Shown here: positions 24,698-32,699 of the stretch, piece by piece | Layout: each line of letters opens with the position of its first letter | Position numbering within the stretch: the stretch's first letter is position 1 | Source: Paenibacillus spongiae | GTDB lineage: Bacteria; Bacillota; Bacilli; Paenibacillales; Paenibacillaceae | DNA: 64,000 bases | NCBI RefSeq assembly: GCF_024734895.1 | Contig: NZ_CP091430.1 | Location: forward strand, 1,211,001-1,275,000 | Direction of reading: 5' to 3' | The notes under the pieces: model-generated | Seen by the model: only the letters and a program-made list of their open reading frames with translations | What the model was told of the DNA's origin: nothing | The model's database searches: none | Position numbers and translations under genes: made by a program

Positions 24698-25939
24698 ATG
24701 CGTCGTCGAATCAGTCTAATTGCGGCCATTCTTATGTGTGTCACGGCGTTGCTCGCCGCTTGCGGCACGAAGGACGCGGAATCGGTTGTCAAGGAACTGG
24801 ACAAAGTCGTCAGCAGTATGGAGAGCTATCAAGGCAAGGGTACGATGACGCTTCATACCGGACAGCAGCCGCTTGAGTACCAGGTGGAGGTCTCATATCA
24901 GAAACCGCAGTATTACCGGATCAAGCTTACGAATGCCAAGAAGGATATTACGCAAATCGTGCTGCGGAACGATGAAGGCGTGTTCGTCCTGACGCCGCGC
25001 CTCAACAAAGTATTCCGCTTCCAAAGCGATTGGCCTGCTAATCAAGGCCAGGTGTACCTGTATCAGACGCTCATCCAAAGCATTCTGAACGACAGTACGC
25101 GCCAGTTTGCCGTGGATAAGGACTCATATGTGTTCGATGTCATGGCGAATTACCAGAACGGCTCGCTGGCACGTCAAAAGATATGGCTCGATAAATCCAA
25201 TTACCGGCCGCTTCAAGTGGAAGTAAGCGATGCGAATGCCGCCGTTATGGTAGAGGTGAAATTCAATCAGTTCCAATTCGATTCAAAGCTCGACAAGAGC
25301 GTATTCGATACCCAGCGCAACATGGGCAGCAGCGGCAAGGCCGAGCAGCCGACGATGGGCGGCCTCGACGAGGGCAACGGCGATCCGGCGAGCGAGGATG
25401 CGGCTGTAACGCCAAGCGGCGATTCGGATGTGCAGGGTAATAACGCAAATGCCGATACGGATGCGGAGAAGCCGGCCGGCGATGACGCCGACAAGGGGGC
25501 TGACGGAGCATCGGGCGAAGAAGAGCCTTCCTCCGGCGAGCCCGCCGAGGACACGTTAGCTCCAGCGGATGAAGGGCAGAAAGCGGCCCCGGCAGGCTTT
25601 ACGGCGATGGAGCCTTCCTATCTGCCGGAAGGCGTAGCGCAGCTGGATTCACAGGATATTGAGTTCGGGGGCAATAAAGGGGTCATGTTCCGCTATTCCG
25701 GCACCTATGAATATACCTTGATCGAGACGCAGCCAAGCGATGTTGCCGTATCCATGATGCCTGGCCTTATGGTGGACCTCGGCCACACATTGGGTTCGCT
25801 CAGCGGTGACGAGGAGGGCATTCAAAAAACATTAACCTGGACCTATAACGGCATGGAATACCGTCTGACGAGCGGTACGCTGCCGGAAACGGAGATGGTG
25901 AAGATCGCCCAGTCCGTTCAGGATGAAGTAGGCAAGTAA
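24698..25939 (+). CDS. ydcC: LolA-like/DUF4367 lipoprotein, YdcC type
   Basis: Membrane-anchored extracytoplasmic lipoprotein of 413 residues. Lipobox LLAAC places the modified Cys at 22. The N-terminal 180 residues have the LolA/LppX-like beta fold seen in B. subtilis YdcC; a linker of about 80 residues is rich in Asp, Gly, Ala and Pro; the C-terminal 110 residues resemble DUF4367. The GAGGGGTGG site supports the ATG at 24698 (a GTG at 24689 is also in frame). Its place directly upstream of alr and ndoAI-ndoA repeats the Bacillus gene order. Confidence 0.85.
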   Translation: MRRRISLIAAILMCVTALLAACGTKDAESVVKELDKVVSSMESYQGKGTMTLHTGQQPLEYQVEVSYQKPQYYRIKLTNAKKDITQIVLRNDEGVFVLTPRLNKVFRFQSDWPANQGQVYLYQTLIQSILNDSTRQFAVDKDSYVFDVMANYQNGSLARQKIWLDKSNYRPLQVEVSDANAAVMVEVKFNQFQFDSKLDKSVFDTQRNMGSSGKAEQPTMGGLDEGNGDPASEDAAVTPSGDSDVQGNNANADTDAEKPAGDDADKGADGASGEEEPSSGEPAEDTLAPADEGQKAAPAGFTAMEPSYLPEGVAQLDSQDIEFGGNKGVMFRYSGTYEYTLIETQPSDVAVSMMPGLMVDLGHTLGSLSGDEEGIQKTLTWTYNGMEYRLTSGTLPETEMVKIAQSVQDEVGK

Positions 25940-25996
25940 ACAAGGGCAGCGGAATATTTTCCAGCCTGGAAACCTCTCTTCCAGCTCTCCATTTCA

Positions 25997-26037
25997 TTGA
26001 CATTCGAAAGCCCGAACGTATAACATAAAGGTTATGT
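25997..26037 (+). promoter_or_regulatory. Promoter for alanine racemase with adjoining palindrome
   Basis: TTGACA (25997-26002), a 16-base spacer and TATAAC (26019-26024) form a good SigA-type promoter. ACATAA-AGG-TTATGT (26023-26037) overlaps the end of the -10 and the expected start site, where a repressor would act. The leader to alr would be about 180 bases. Confidence 0.65.
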
Positions 26038-26213
26038 GTTGTTAACGAGTCAGAGCTTAACAGACCTCTGGCTCCGATAGACATAACGATGGCAATGGTC
26101 GCGATTGAACGCCATATTCGGCCTGGCGCGGGATACGATCACCCGCGCCGTGCTCGTTCATGCGCTGGACCTGCCTTATGTTTATGTAGGGAAAGAGGAG
26201 AAGGTGGAGACGG

Positions 26214-27398
26214 TTGGATCAAGCATATTATCGCCCGACCAGGGCGGAAATCTCTCTGGATGCGCTGCGCCGCAATATACAAGCCTTTCGTTCTATAATA
26301 CCGCAAGGCATGCGATTGATGGCTTCCGTGAAGGCCAACGCTTATGGCCACGGAGCCGTGGAAACAGCGCGCGAAGCCGAAGCCTGCGGAGTCGATTATT
26401 TGGGCGTCGCTTTTCTGGATGAAGCGGTCCAGCTGCGCAAAGCCGGCATTGCCACCCCGATTCTCGTGCTGGGCTATGTGCCTCCGGAAGGCCTCGCGAT
26501 CGCTCGGGAGCTTCGGATTACGATCGCTTTATTCCGCGAGGATACGCTATTGGCGGCTGCGGCATTGCCTGAAGGAAGAGATGGCGAGAAGCTTAACGTT
26601 CATATCAAAATCGATACCGGCATGGGCCGGTTGGGACTGCTTCCGGGCCCGGAAGCACTGTCCTTTATCGAACGGGCGGCGAGGGAGCCGCGTCTATACG
26701 TCGAGGGCATGTTTACGCATTACGCCTGCGCGGATGAGGCCGACAAGCAGTATACGTCCAAACAGCATGAGCGCTTCGCCTCAGTTGAGGAAGAAGTCCG
26801 GCGCAGAGGGATTGAGATCCCGATTATCCATGCCGCCAACAGCGCGGCCGGCATCGATACGCCTGAATGGGGAGGCGGCATGCTGCGCCTTGGCATTAGC
26901 ATGTACGGCCTTTATCCTTCGGAGGAAGTCAACCGGCAGCGGGTTGAGCTTGAACCGGTGCTTTCCTTGAAGACGGAGGTCGTAATGACCAAGCAAACGC
27001 CGCCGGACTGGGGAATCAGCTACGGAACGCGATATGTGACCCGCGGCGAGGAACGGATCGGTACGCTGCCGGTCGGTTATGCGGACGGGTTCAGCCGAAT
27101 GCTGACCGGAAAAGCGGAGGTGCTTGTGCGAGGAAAGCGCGTCCCGGTGCGCGGAACGATCTGCATGGATCAATGTATGATCGCGCTGGATCCGGCAGGT
27201 ACGGAGGGGAATCCCGTCGGTACCGGCGAAGAAGTCGTCCTTATCGGAGCACAGGAAGGCTCCGTCATTACTGCCGGAGAGGTCGCCGATAAGCTGGGTA
27301 CGATCAATTATGAAGTGATCTGCATGATCGCCGCTCGCGTCCCGCGGGTGTATGTGCGGGACGGCCGGGTTACGGCCGTGACGAATCCGCTCATATAA
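26214..27398 (+). CDS. alr: Alanine racemase
   Basis: PLP enzyme that interconverts L- and D-alanine for peptidoglycan and spore development. The PLP lysine K40 lies in VKANAYGHG; the second catalytic residue, Tyr270, lies in GISYGTRY. The 394-residue length is normal. Translation appears to start at a TTG preceded by GAGGAGAAGGTGGAG. A short open stretch in another frame (from 26105) precedes and overlaps it but matches nothing recognised. The ydcC-alr-ndoAI-ndoA order matches Bacillus. Confidence 0.96.
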   Translation: MDQAYYRPTRAEISLDALRRNIQAFRSIIPQGMRLMASVKANAYGHGAVETAREAEACGVDYLGVAFLDEAVQLRKAGIATPILVLGYVPPEGLAIARELRITIALFREDTLLAAAALPEGRDGEKLNVHIKIDTGMGRLGLLPGPEALSFIERAAREPRLYVEGMFTHYACADEADKQYTSKQHERFASVEEEVRRRGIEIPIIHAANSAAGIDTPEWGGGMLRLGISMYGLYPSEEVNRQRVELEPVLSLKTEVVMTKQTPPDWGISYGTRYVTRGEERIGTLPVGYADGFSRMLTGKAEVLVRGKRVPVRGTICMDQCMIALDPAGTEGNPVGTGEEVVLIGAQEGSVITAGEVADKLGTINYEVICMIAARVPRVYVRDGRVTAVTNPLI

Positions 27399-27735
27399 TG
27401 CCGGTTTTGCCCGCTGTTCGTGGAATATTTTGTTGTATGTGGATAATCGCTTTAAAGAGGAATTTGACGTTTTGCCGCGAATAAGTAGAGATAGGTTTAG
27501 GCAGCAAATGGCACGTCTATCGAAGCAAACAGCATAGATGACATGCGCGCTGCATACAAATGATGGAGTATAATTCAATGAAAACGATGAAATACTGTTA
27601 GTGCGTGTTTCATAGGATTCAGTGTGTCCGGCTTGACGCAGGTGCGTGCAGCTGAATCAAGGCGATATAAACGGCTGCCGCTTAGCGGAGCAGTATCCGT
27701 TTACGCCGGTGAAATGTTTTGGGGGTGCGAGTTCG
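27399..27735 (+). promoter_or_regulatory. Leader of the toxin-antitoxin operon
   Basis: This 337-base gap holds a perfect TATAAT at 27569-27574 without a convincing -35 at normal spacing. In the leader that would follow, AAACGG and CCGTTT close a stem-loop at about 27669-27702 with CTGC/GCAG inside, ending about 34 bases before the antitoxin start. No further gene is seen. Confidence 0.4.
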
Positions 27736-28017
27736 GTGGCCAATATGCAGAACACCAAGAGGATTATGATCAGTTTACCGGATCATTTGCTGGAGGAAGT
27801 TGACGGAATCGTCGCCAGGGAAAACTCGAACCGGAGTGAATTTATTCGACAAGCGATGAAGTTGTATTTAGTGGAGCGTAAGAAACGCCAAATTCGCGAA
27901 TCGATGCAGCGCGGATATTTAGAGATGGCGATGATTAATCTAGGCATGGCATCGGAAGCTTTTCAAGCGGAGGAAGACGCGGGCGACACGCTCGGCCGAC
28001 TCGTAAGCGGGGTGTAA
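27736..28017 (+). CDS. ndoAI: Antitoxin EndoAI (MazE-like, ribbon-helix-helix)
   Basis: Antitoxin of 93 residues that binds and inhibits the RNase encoded next. The ribbon-helix-helix is seen as RIMISLPDHLLEEVDGIVAR with NRSEFIRQAMKLY; the tail RGYLEMAMINLGMASEAF and RLVSGV matches B. subtilis YdcD closely. The GTG at 27736 follows GGGGGTG; the frame is open further upstream but the conserved region starts here. The gene ends 3 bases before the toxin start, giving coupled translation. Confidence 0.92.
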   Translation: MANMQNTKRIMISLPDHLLEEVDGIVARENSNRSEFIRQAMKLYLVERKKRQIRESMQRGYLEMAMINLGMASEAFQAEEDAGDTLGRLVSGV

Positions 28018-28020
28018 AGC

Positions 28021-28371
28021 TTGATCGTTAAACGCGGCGATGTGTTTTTTGCGGACTTATCCCCGGTCGTCGGTTCGGAGCAGGGGGGCGTTCGCCCGGT
28101 ACTGGTCATTCAGAATGATATCGGTAACAGGTTCAGTCCGACGGTGATCGTGGCTGCCATAACGGCGCAAATTCAGAAGGCCAAACTGCCGACTCATGTT
28201 GAGATCGATGCGGCTCTGCACGGTTTCGACCGCGACTCGGTGCTTCTTCTGGAGCAGATTCGAACGATCGATAAACAGCGGCTTACCGATAAAATTACGC
28301 ATTTGGACGACGAAACGATGCGTAAAGTGGATGAAGCTCTTCAAATAAGCGTTGGGCTAATCGATTTCTAA
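28021..28371 (+). CDS. ndoA: Endoribonuclease toxin EndoA (MazF family)
   Basis: Sequence-specific mRNA endonuclease of 116 residues, inhibited by EndoAI. Near identity to the B. subtilis protein is visible across [39 protein letters not shown] and [16 protein letters not shown]. The start is a TTG, as in coupled toxin genes where low initiation keeps toxin below antitoxin. In Bacillus this family cuts at UACAU; the same specificity is likely but inferred. Confidence 0.96.
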   Translation: MIVKRGDVFFADLSPVVGSEQGGVRPVLVIQNDIGNRFSPTVIVAAITAQIQKAKLPTHVEIDAALHGFDRDSVLLLEQIRTIDKQRLTDKITHLDDETMRKVDEALQISVGLIDF

Positions 28372-28402
28372 TCGTAGAACGGCATGTGTAATATTTTTTA
28401 CG

Positions 28403-28443
28403 CCCGCCAGCTGCTTCCTGGGCAGTTGGCGGGTTTGTTGTTT
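28403..28443 (+). terminator. Terminator after the toxin gene
   Basis: CCCGCCAGCTGC (28403-28414) pairs with GCAGTTGGCGGG (28422-28433) with one G-U pair, followed by TTTGTTGTTT. Confidence 0.9.
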
Positions 28444-28620
28444 ATCCGTTGCGAGCAGGAGGGGCGGATGGGCCGGTGAAGGCTGCTAAGCCGTTCTAGT
28501 GGTGGTCTTACGTCTCTAGACGGAGAAGGATCTACTTCCAGCGTCTCTGTCGGCGGCGACGGATCGCGTATATACTAAGGGGCGAAGCAATCCATGGGGT
28601 ATGGATACTTCTGGCTTTAT

Positions 28621-28639
28621 AACGTAACAATGTTACGTT
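28621..28639. promoter_or_regulatory. 19-bp perfect palindrome on the yhbD promoter
   Basis: AACGTAACA-A-TGTTACGTT has 9-bp arms around one base. It overlaps a TATAAC -10 candidate at 28618-28623 and ends just before the ribosome binding site of a gene whose product starts with a MerR-like helix-turn-helix. An autorepression operator is the simplest reading. Confidence 0.6.
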
Positions 28640-28658
28640 TGGGGCGGAGGAGATGACG

Positions 28659-29282
28659 ATGGATACGGAATTGATTTCGAAGAAGGACCTGCTTGATCAG
28701 ATGAATATCTCATACGGACAGCTCTACCGTTGGAAACGAAAGCAGCTCATTCCGGAAGAGTGGTTTATCCGGAAGTCGACCTTCACCGGTCAGGAGACGT
28801 TCTTTCCGAAGGCGCAAATTCTGTCCCGTATCGGGAAAATCATTGCGATGAAGGATGACTTGTCGCTCGACGAGGTGGCCGGCAAGCTGTCGCCGCTGCT
28901 GTACGACCTTCGTTTGCGAAGAGAAGAAATTATCGGTCGTAACATTGTTTCGAGCATGGTGATGGACCGGCTGGGCAACCGTGCCGACGAGGACGGCATG
29001 TATTCCTTCGAGCGGATGCTCATTTTGTTCACGGCGGATAAGCTGCTGCAGACCGGAGAGATGAATCTGGAGGAAGGCGGGCAGCTGGTGCAGACGCTTC
29101 GGGAGCATTTCTCGAAGTTCGATGGCAGGAGCTGCGACCTCGTGTTTACGCGCAAGATGGGGATCTCCGCATTCGCCCTCATAACGGCATCGAGCGAGCT
29201 TTACTACGAATCGAAGGTCAAATTAATCGCGCGGCTATCCATGACGGCATGTCTGGAAGAGTTGAAAATGAAGCTGGCGTAG
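28659..29282 (+). CDS. yhbD: YhbD-like protein (DUF4004), MerR-type helix-turn-helix
   Basis: 207 residues. The N-terminus ISYGQLYRWKRKQLIPEEWF followed by GQETFFPKAQILSRI is a MerR-like DNA-binding region; the rest is helical and of unknown function. The ATG at 28659 is preferred because GGCGGAGGAG lies at normal distance; an ATG two codons earlier is too close. It heads a three-gene set with two bactofilin-like proteins, as in B. subtilis yhbDEF. A palindrome just upstream suggests autoregulation. Confidence 0.85.
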   Translation: MDTELISKKDLLDQMNISYGQLYRWKRKQLIPEEWFIRKSTFTGQETFFPKAQILSRIGKIIAMKDDLSLDEVAGKLSPLLYDLRLRREEIIGRNIVSSMVMDRLGNRADEDGMYSFERMLILFTADKLLQTGEMNLEEGGQLVQTLREHFSKFDGRSCDLVFTRKMGISAFALITASSELYYESKVKLIARLSMTACLEELKMKLA

Positions 29283-29294
29283 GAGGAATGTGAC

Positions 29295-29975
29295 ATGACG
29301 GAGCAGGTTCGTCCGGACCTGGTCATTAGCGGCATGGGAAGCGCATCCGGCGGGGAATACGGAAAGGTGATGATTGAGGGAACTGCCAAGGTGCGGGGCG
29401 ATTTGTCATGCGAAACGATTCATGTTAGCGGCCTTGTGACGGTTCAGGGAAGCATAAACGCGGCCAAGTTCGAGATGCATGGCAAATTTACCGGGATCGG
29501 CAGTCTCCGTGCGGATACGGCCGCCATTGAAGGTCATGCCAATCTGCGCGGCAGGCTGCAGGGAGACGACATCACGGTACATGGGGTTCTCAAGCTTCAG
29601 GGCGATTGCGAAGCGGAGCGGTTTACCGCTCATGGCGGATTTGCCATACAAGGCCTGCTCAATGCCGGGACGATCGATATCGGTTTGAAAGGCCGCGGTG
29701 AAGCGTCGGAAATCGGCGGCGAAACGATTCATGTCCAGCGGATGGACCGTCAGTCCGGAAGGGGACTCCTTAAACGGCTTATCCCTGCTTTTAATCCCCA
29801 TTTAACGACCGGGACGATCGAAGGGGACGAGGTCCAACTGGAAGCTACGACAGCTGAGATTGTACGCGGAAACCGCGTTTATATCGGTGCAGGCTGCAAG
29901 ATCGGCCGGGTGGAATACCGGACGGAGCTAATCGTGCATCCGGATGCCAAGGTGACGGAGAAGCTCAAGAATTGA
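29295..29975 (+). CDS. yhbE: Bactofilin-like polymer-forming protein, YhbE type
   Basis: 226 residues of repeated short beta strands with regularly spaced Gly and Val (GTAKVRGDLSCETIHVSGLV, then repeated turns), predicted to form a right-handed beta-helix that polymerises as in bactofilins (DUF583). No membrane segment. GGAGGAATG precedes the ATG. It has a paralogue immediately downstream; the two probably co-assemble. B. subtilis relatives are linked to motility, but the role here is not shown by the sequence. Confidence 0.85.
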   Translation: MTEQVRPDLVISGMGSASGGEYGKVMIEGTAKVRGDLSCETIHVSGLVTVQGSINAAKFEMHGKFTGIGSLRADTAAIEGHANLRGRLQGDDITVHGVLKLQGDCEAERFTAHGGFAIQGLLNAGTIDIGLKGRGEASEIGGETIHVQRMDRQSGRGLLKRLIPAFNPHLTTGTIEGDEVQLEATTAEIVRGNRVYIGAGCKIGRVEYRTELIVHPDAKVTEKLKN

Positions 29976-30017
29976 ACGAAGCGGTATAGCCCGGGATAAA
30001 AATGGAGGGATGAACGG

Positions 30018-30689
30018 ATGGATCAAGTGGCGAAGCCGAAAGTGAGGATTACGGGCTCGGGCCAGTCGTCAGGCGGCGTATTCGATAGCATTCACATTAT
30101 GGGCGAGGGCCAGCTATATGGCGCAACGGAAGCGGAGTCGTTCAAATGCATGGGCAACTGCATCGTGAAGGGCAACCTGAAGACGGGAGAATACCGGCTT
30201 CAGGGCGAAGGGATCGTGGAGGGCGATATGCAGGTGAAGCAGCTGAAGGCGCTCGGCCAATTGAATGTGCGCGGACATGTCCACGGCAGCACGCTCAAAA
30301 TTCACGGGCATCTGGAAGTAGATGGAGGCTGCGGGGCGGATTCCTTTCAGGCAAAGGGAGGCTTCACGATCCAAGGCTTGCTAAGCGCCGATCAAATCGA
30401 TGTGAGTCTATTCGGACCTTGCGTAGCCCGAGAAATCGGGGGCGGCCGGATTCACGTGCGCCGCAGCCGGGTCTTGGGAATCAAGCGGTGGTTCTCCGGG
30501 AAAGGTCCGATGGAGCTGACGGCGGAATCGATTGAAGGCGACAACATATACATTGAACATACCCATGCGGAGCGTGTCCGGGGGAACCATGTCGTCATCG
30601 GTCCCGGATGCAAGATTGGCCGAGTGGAGTACAGGAATACGCTTAAAAAAAGCAAGAGCGCTATCGTGCGCCATGAGTCTATAATATAG
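30018..30689 (+). CDS. yhbF: Bactofilin-like polymer-forming protein, YhbF type
   Basis: 223 residues with the same beta-helix layout as the upstream paralogue: GEGIVEGDMQVKQLKALGQL, GGFTIQGLLSADQIDV and a closing GNHVVIGPGCKIGRVEYR, which is nearly repeated in YhbE (NRVYIGAGCKIGRVEYR). GGAGGGATG precedes the ATG. Encoded last in the yhbDEF set. Confidence 0.85.
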   Translation: MDQVAKPKVRITGSGQSSGGVFDSIHIMGEGQLYGATEAESFKCMGNCIVKGNLKTGEYRLQGEGIVEGDMQVKQLKALGQLNVRGHVHGSTLKIHGHLEVDGGCGADSFQAKGGFTIQGLLSADQIDVSLFGPCVAREIGGGRIHVRRSRVLGIKRWFSGKGPMELTAESIEGDNIYIEHTHAERVRGNHVVIGPGCKIGRVEYRNTLKKSKSAIVRHESII

Positions 30690-30722
30690 AGTTTTTACTT
30701 GCTGGAGAAGGGGTTCAAACGG

Positions 30723-32285
30723 ATGATGGTACAACAGAAAAGCAGATTAGGATTCGTAGTCGTCGGGCTGCTTCTCGGCATATTCGTAGCGGCCGTCGAC
30801 AATACGATCGTCGCAACCGCAATGGGGACGATTGTGGCCGATCTGGGCGGCATCGATAAGTTTGTATGGGTGACGTCGGCCTATTTGGTTACCGAGATGG
30901 CGGCCATGCCGATATTCGGCAAGCTGTCCGATATGTACGGCCGAAAACGGTTTTTTGTCCTCGGCATATTTTTATTCCTGCTCGGATCGGTACTATGCGG
31001 CACGGCGACATCGATCGTCGAGTTGAGTATTTACCGGGCGATTCAAGGAATCGGGGGCGGCGCGCTCGTCCCGATTGCCTTCACGATTGTGTTCGATATC
31101 TTTCCGCCGGAGAAGCGGGGTAAGATGGGCGGATTGTTCGGCGCCGTCTTCGGCACGTCGAGCTTGTTCGGTCCTTTGCTCGGTGCGTATATTACGGATC
31201 ATATTGACTGGCGGTGGATTTTCTACATCAATCTGCCGATCGGCCTGATCGCATTCGGGCTCGTATTCCTGTTCTATAAAGAGTCGATGGAGCATTCGAA
31301 GCAGCGGATCGACTGGTGGGGGGCTGCCACGCTTGTCGGAGCAGTCGTCAGCCTCATGTTTGCGCTCGAGCTCGGCGGCCAGGAATATGCGTGGGATTCG
31401 GGTGTCATCCTCGGCTTGTTTGCGGCAGCAGCGGTGCTGCTTGCGGTATTCCTGTTCGTGGAAACGAAGGCTGCCGAGCCGATAATCTCCTATGACATGT
31501 TCCGCAAGAGATTGTTCGCGGCCAGCACGTTAACGGCTTTGTTCTACGGGGCTGCATTCATAACGTTCGCGATGTACATTCCGATGTATGTACAGGGCGT
31601 TACGGGAGGGACCGCTACGAATTCCGGCCTTATTCTGCTTCCGATGACACTCGGTTCGGTTCTTGCTGCGCAAATCGGCGGTATCATGTCGACGAGAACG
31701 TCTTATCGGAACATCATGATTTTCTCAGCGGTCGTGTTCGTGCTCGGGACCTACCTGCTCAGCACGATCACGCCTGATACCACAAGACTGATGCTGTCGG
31801 TTTATATGGCGGTTGCCGGTTTAGGTGTCGGTTTCTCGTTCTCCGTGCTTGGCATGGCCGGAATTCACCACTTCGACATGCGGCAGCGGGGCTCGGCCAA
31901 CTCAACCTTGGCATTCGTCCGCTCGCTTGGGATGACGATCGGTCTGACGGTGTTCGGTATCCTTCAGCGGAATCTGCTGACGGACAACATGAAGGAAGCG
32001 TTCGCCGGCGGAGGATCCGGAGTCGGGGCGGGTATGCCTGCGGGCGAATCGCTCGGCAATATCCGAGAGATCCTGACGCCCGAAGGAAGAGCAGGCATCC
32101 CGAAGGAAGTCATGGACAAAATCGTTGACGCGCTGTCAAGCTCGATTTCGACCATGTTTATGTGGGCGCTTATACCGGCTGCACTGGCGTTCGTCTCGGT
32201 CATGTACATGGGCGATGCAAGGCTATTGATACCAAGCAAAGCTGCCAAGGGCGCGAAAGTGAAGCCAGGGGCGCAGACGGAATAA
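30723..32285 (+). CDS. MFS multidrug exporter, EmrB/QacA (DHA2) family
   Basis: Proton-driven drug exporter of 520 residues with about 14 membrane helices. The first helix holds the DHA2 motif VAAVDNTIVATAMGTI; motif A reads GKLSDMYGRKRFF and motif C lies around GALVPIAFTI. The ATG at 30723 follows GAGAAGGGG. It is 34 bases after yhbF, so some read-through is possible. Substrate cannot be predicted. Confidence 0.92.
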   Translation: MMVQQKSRLGFVVVGLLLGIFVAAVDNTIVATAMGTIVADLGGIDKFVWVTSAYLVTEMAAMPIFGKLSDMYGRKRFFVLGIFLFLLGSVLCGTATSIVELSIYRAIQGIGGGALVPIAFTIVFDIFPPEKRGKMGGLFGAVFGTSSLFGPLLGAYITDHIDWRWIFYINLPIGLIAFGLVFLFYKESMEHSKQRIDWWGAATLVGAVVSLMFALELGGQEYAWDSGVILGLFAAAAVLLAVFLFVETKAAEPIISYDMFRKRLFAASTLTALFYGAAFITFAMYIPMYVQGVTGGTATNSGLILLPMTLGSVLAAQIGGIMSTRTSYRNIMIFSAVVFVLGTYLLSTITPDTTRLMLSVYMAVAGLGVGFSFSVLGMAGIHHFDMRQRGSANSTLAFVRSLGMTIGLTVFGILQRNLLTDNMKEAFAGGGSGVGAGMPAGESLGNIREILTPEGRAGIPKEVMDKIVDALSSSISTMFMWALIPAALAFVSVMYMGDARLLIPSKAAKGAKVKPGAQTE

Positions 32286-32333
32286 GCTGCACCAATGCCG
32301 TAATCTTGGTCGAGCGGTAAATTTATAGCGAGG

Positions 32334-32368
32334 AGGCTTCCCATAGGTGCCATATGGGGAGTCTTTTT
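32334..32368 (+). terminator. Terminator after the MFS exporter
   Basis: AGGCTTCCCAT (32334-32344) pairs with ATGGGGAGTCT (32354-32364, two G-U pairs), followed by a T run. The next 245 bases up to the promoter at 32614 hold only a small AACGGC-GCGA-GCCGTT hairpin at 32441-32456. Confidence 0.85.
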
Positions 32369-32613
32369 GCTATCCTTATCTAAGTTTCATGCCTGCCGAT
32401 TTCAATAAGGTCTGTGTAAGGGACGGTCTCCGCCGATAATAACGGCGCGAGCCGTTGTTTCTTGTACCTATCAATATGTGAGCCTGCTTAGAATGATCGT
32501 ATTGTAACGTTCAGAGGATACGCGACGGGCTACGGACTGCTCCAAATGCTCCAAACAGAAGCGCCCTAGCCGTTGAAAAGCCGAAGAGGCTGGAGCTTAT
32601 TTTCGGGAGAGTC

Positions 32614-32643
32614 TTGACAGGACGAGAGTCTCCGCTCTATATT
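32614..32643 (+). promoter_or_regulatory. SigA-type promoter of the ABC-2 permease/TetR operon
   Basis: TTGACA (32614-32619), an 18-base spacer and TATATT (32638-32643). The expected start site lies inside the operator that follows. Confidence 0.8.
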
Positions 32644-32672
32644 TTAAACAGTTGATTAAAACATTTGTTTAA
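32644..32672. promoter_or_regulatory. Two overlapping TTAA-CA-TG-TTAA palindromes, TetR operator
   Basis: TTAAACAGTTGATTAA (32644-32659) and TAAAACATTTGTTTAA (32657-32672) both fit the dyad TTAAnCAnnTGnTTAA, offset by 13 bases. They cover the region from the -10 to about +25, where a repressor would block transcription. The operon encodes a TetR regulator at 33919. Confidence 0.7.
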
Positions 32673-32699
32673 AAAGAGAAAATCAAGGAGTGGAGAGAG

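Noticed and set aside
26105..26422. 105-residue frame overlapping the start of alr
   Set aside because: The first 36 residues look protein-like but match nothing I know, and the rest is an out-of-frame reading of alr. Not enough to call a gene.
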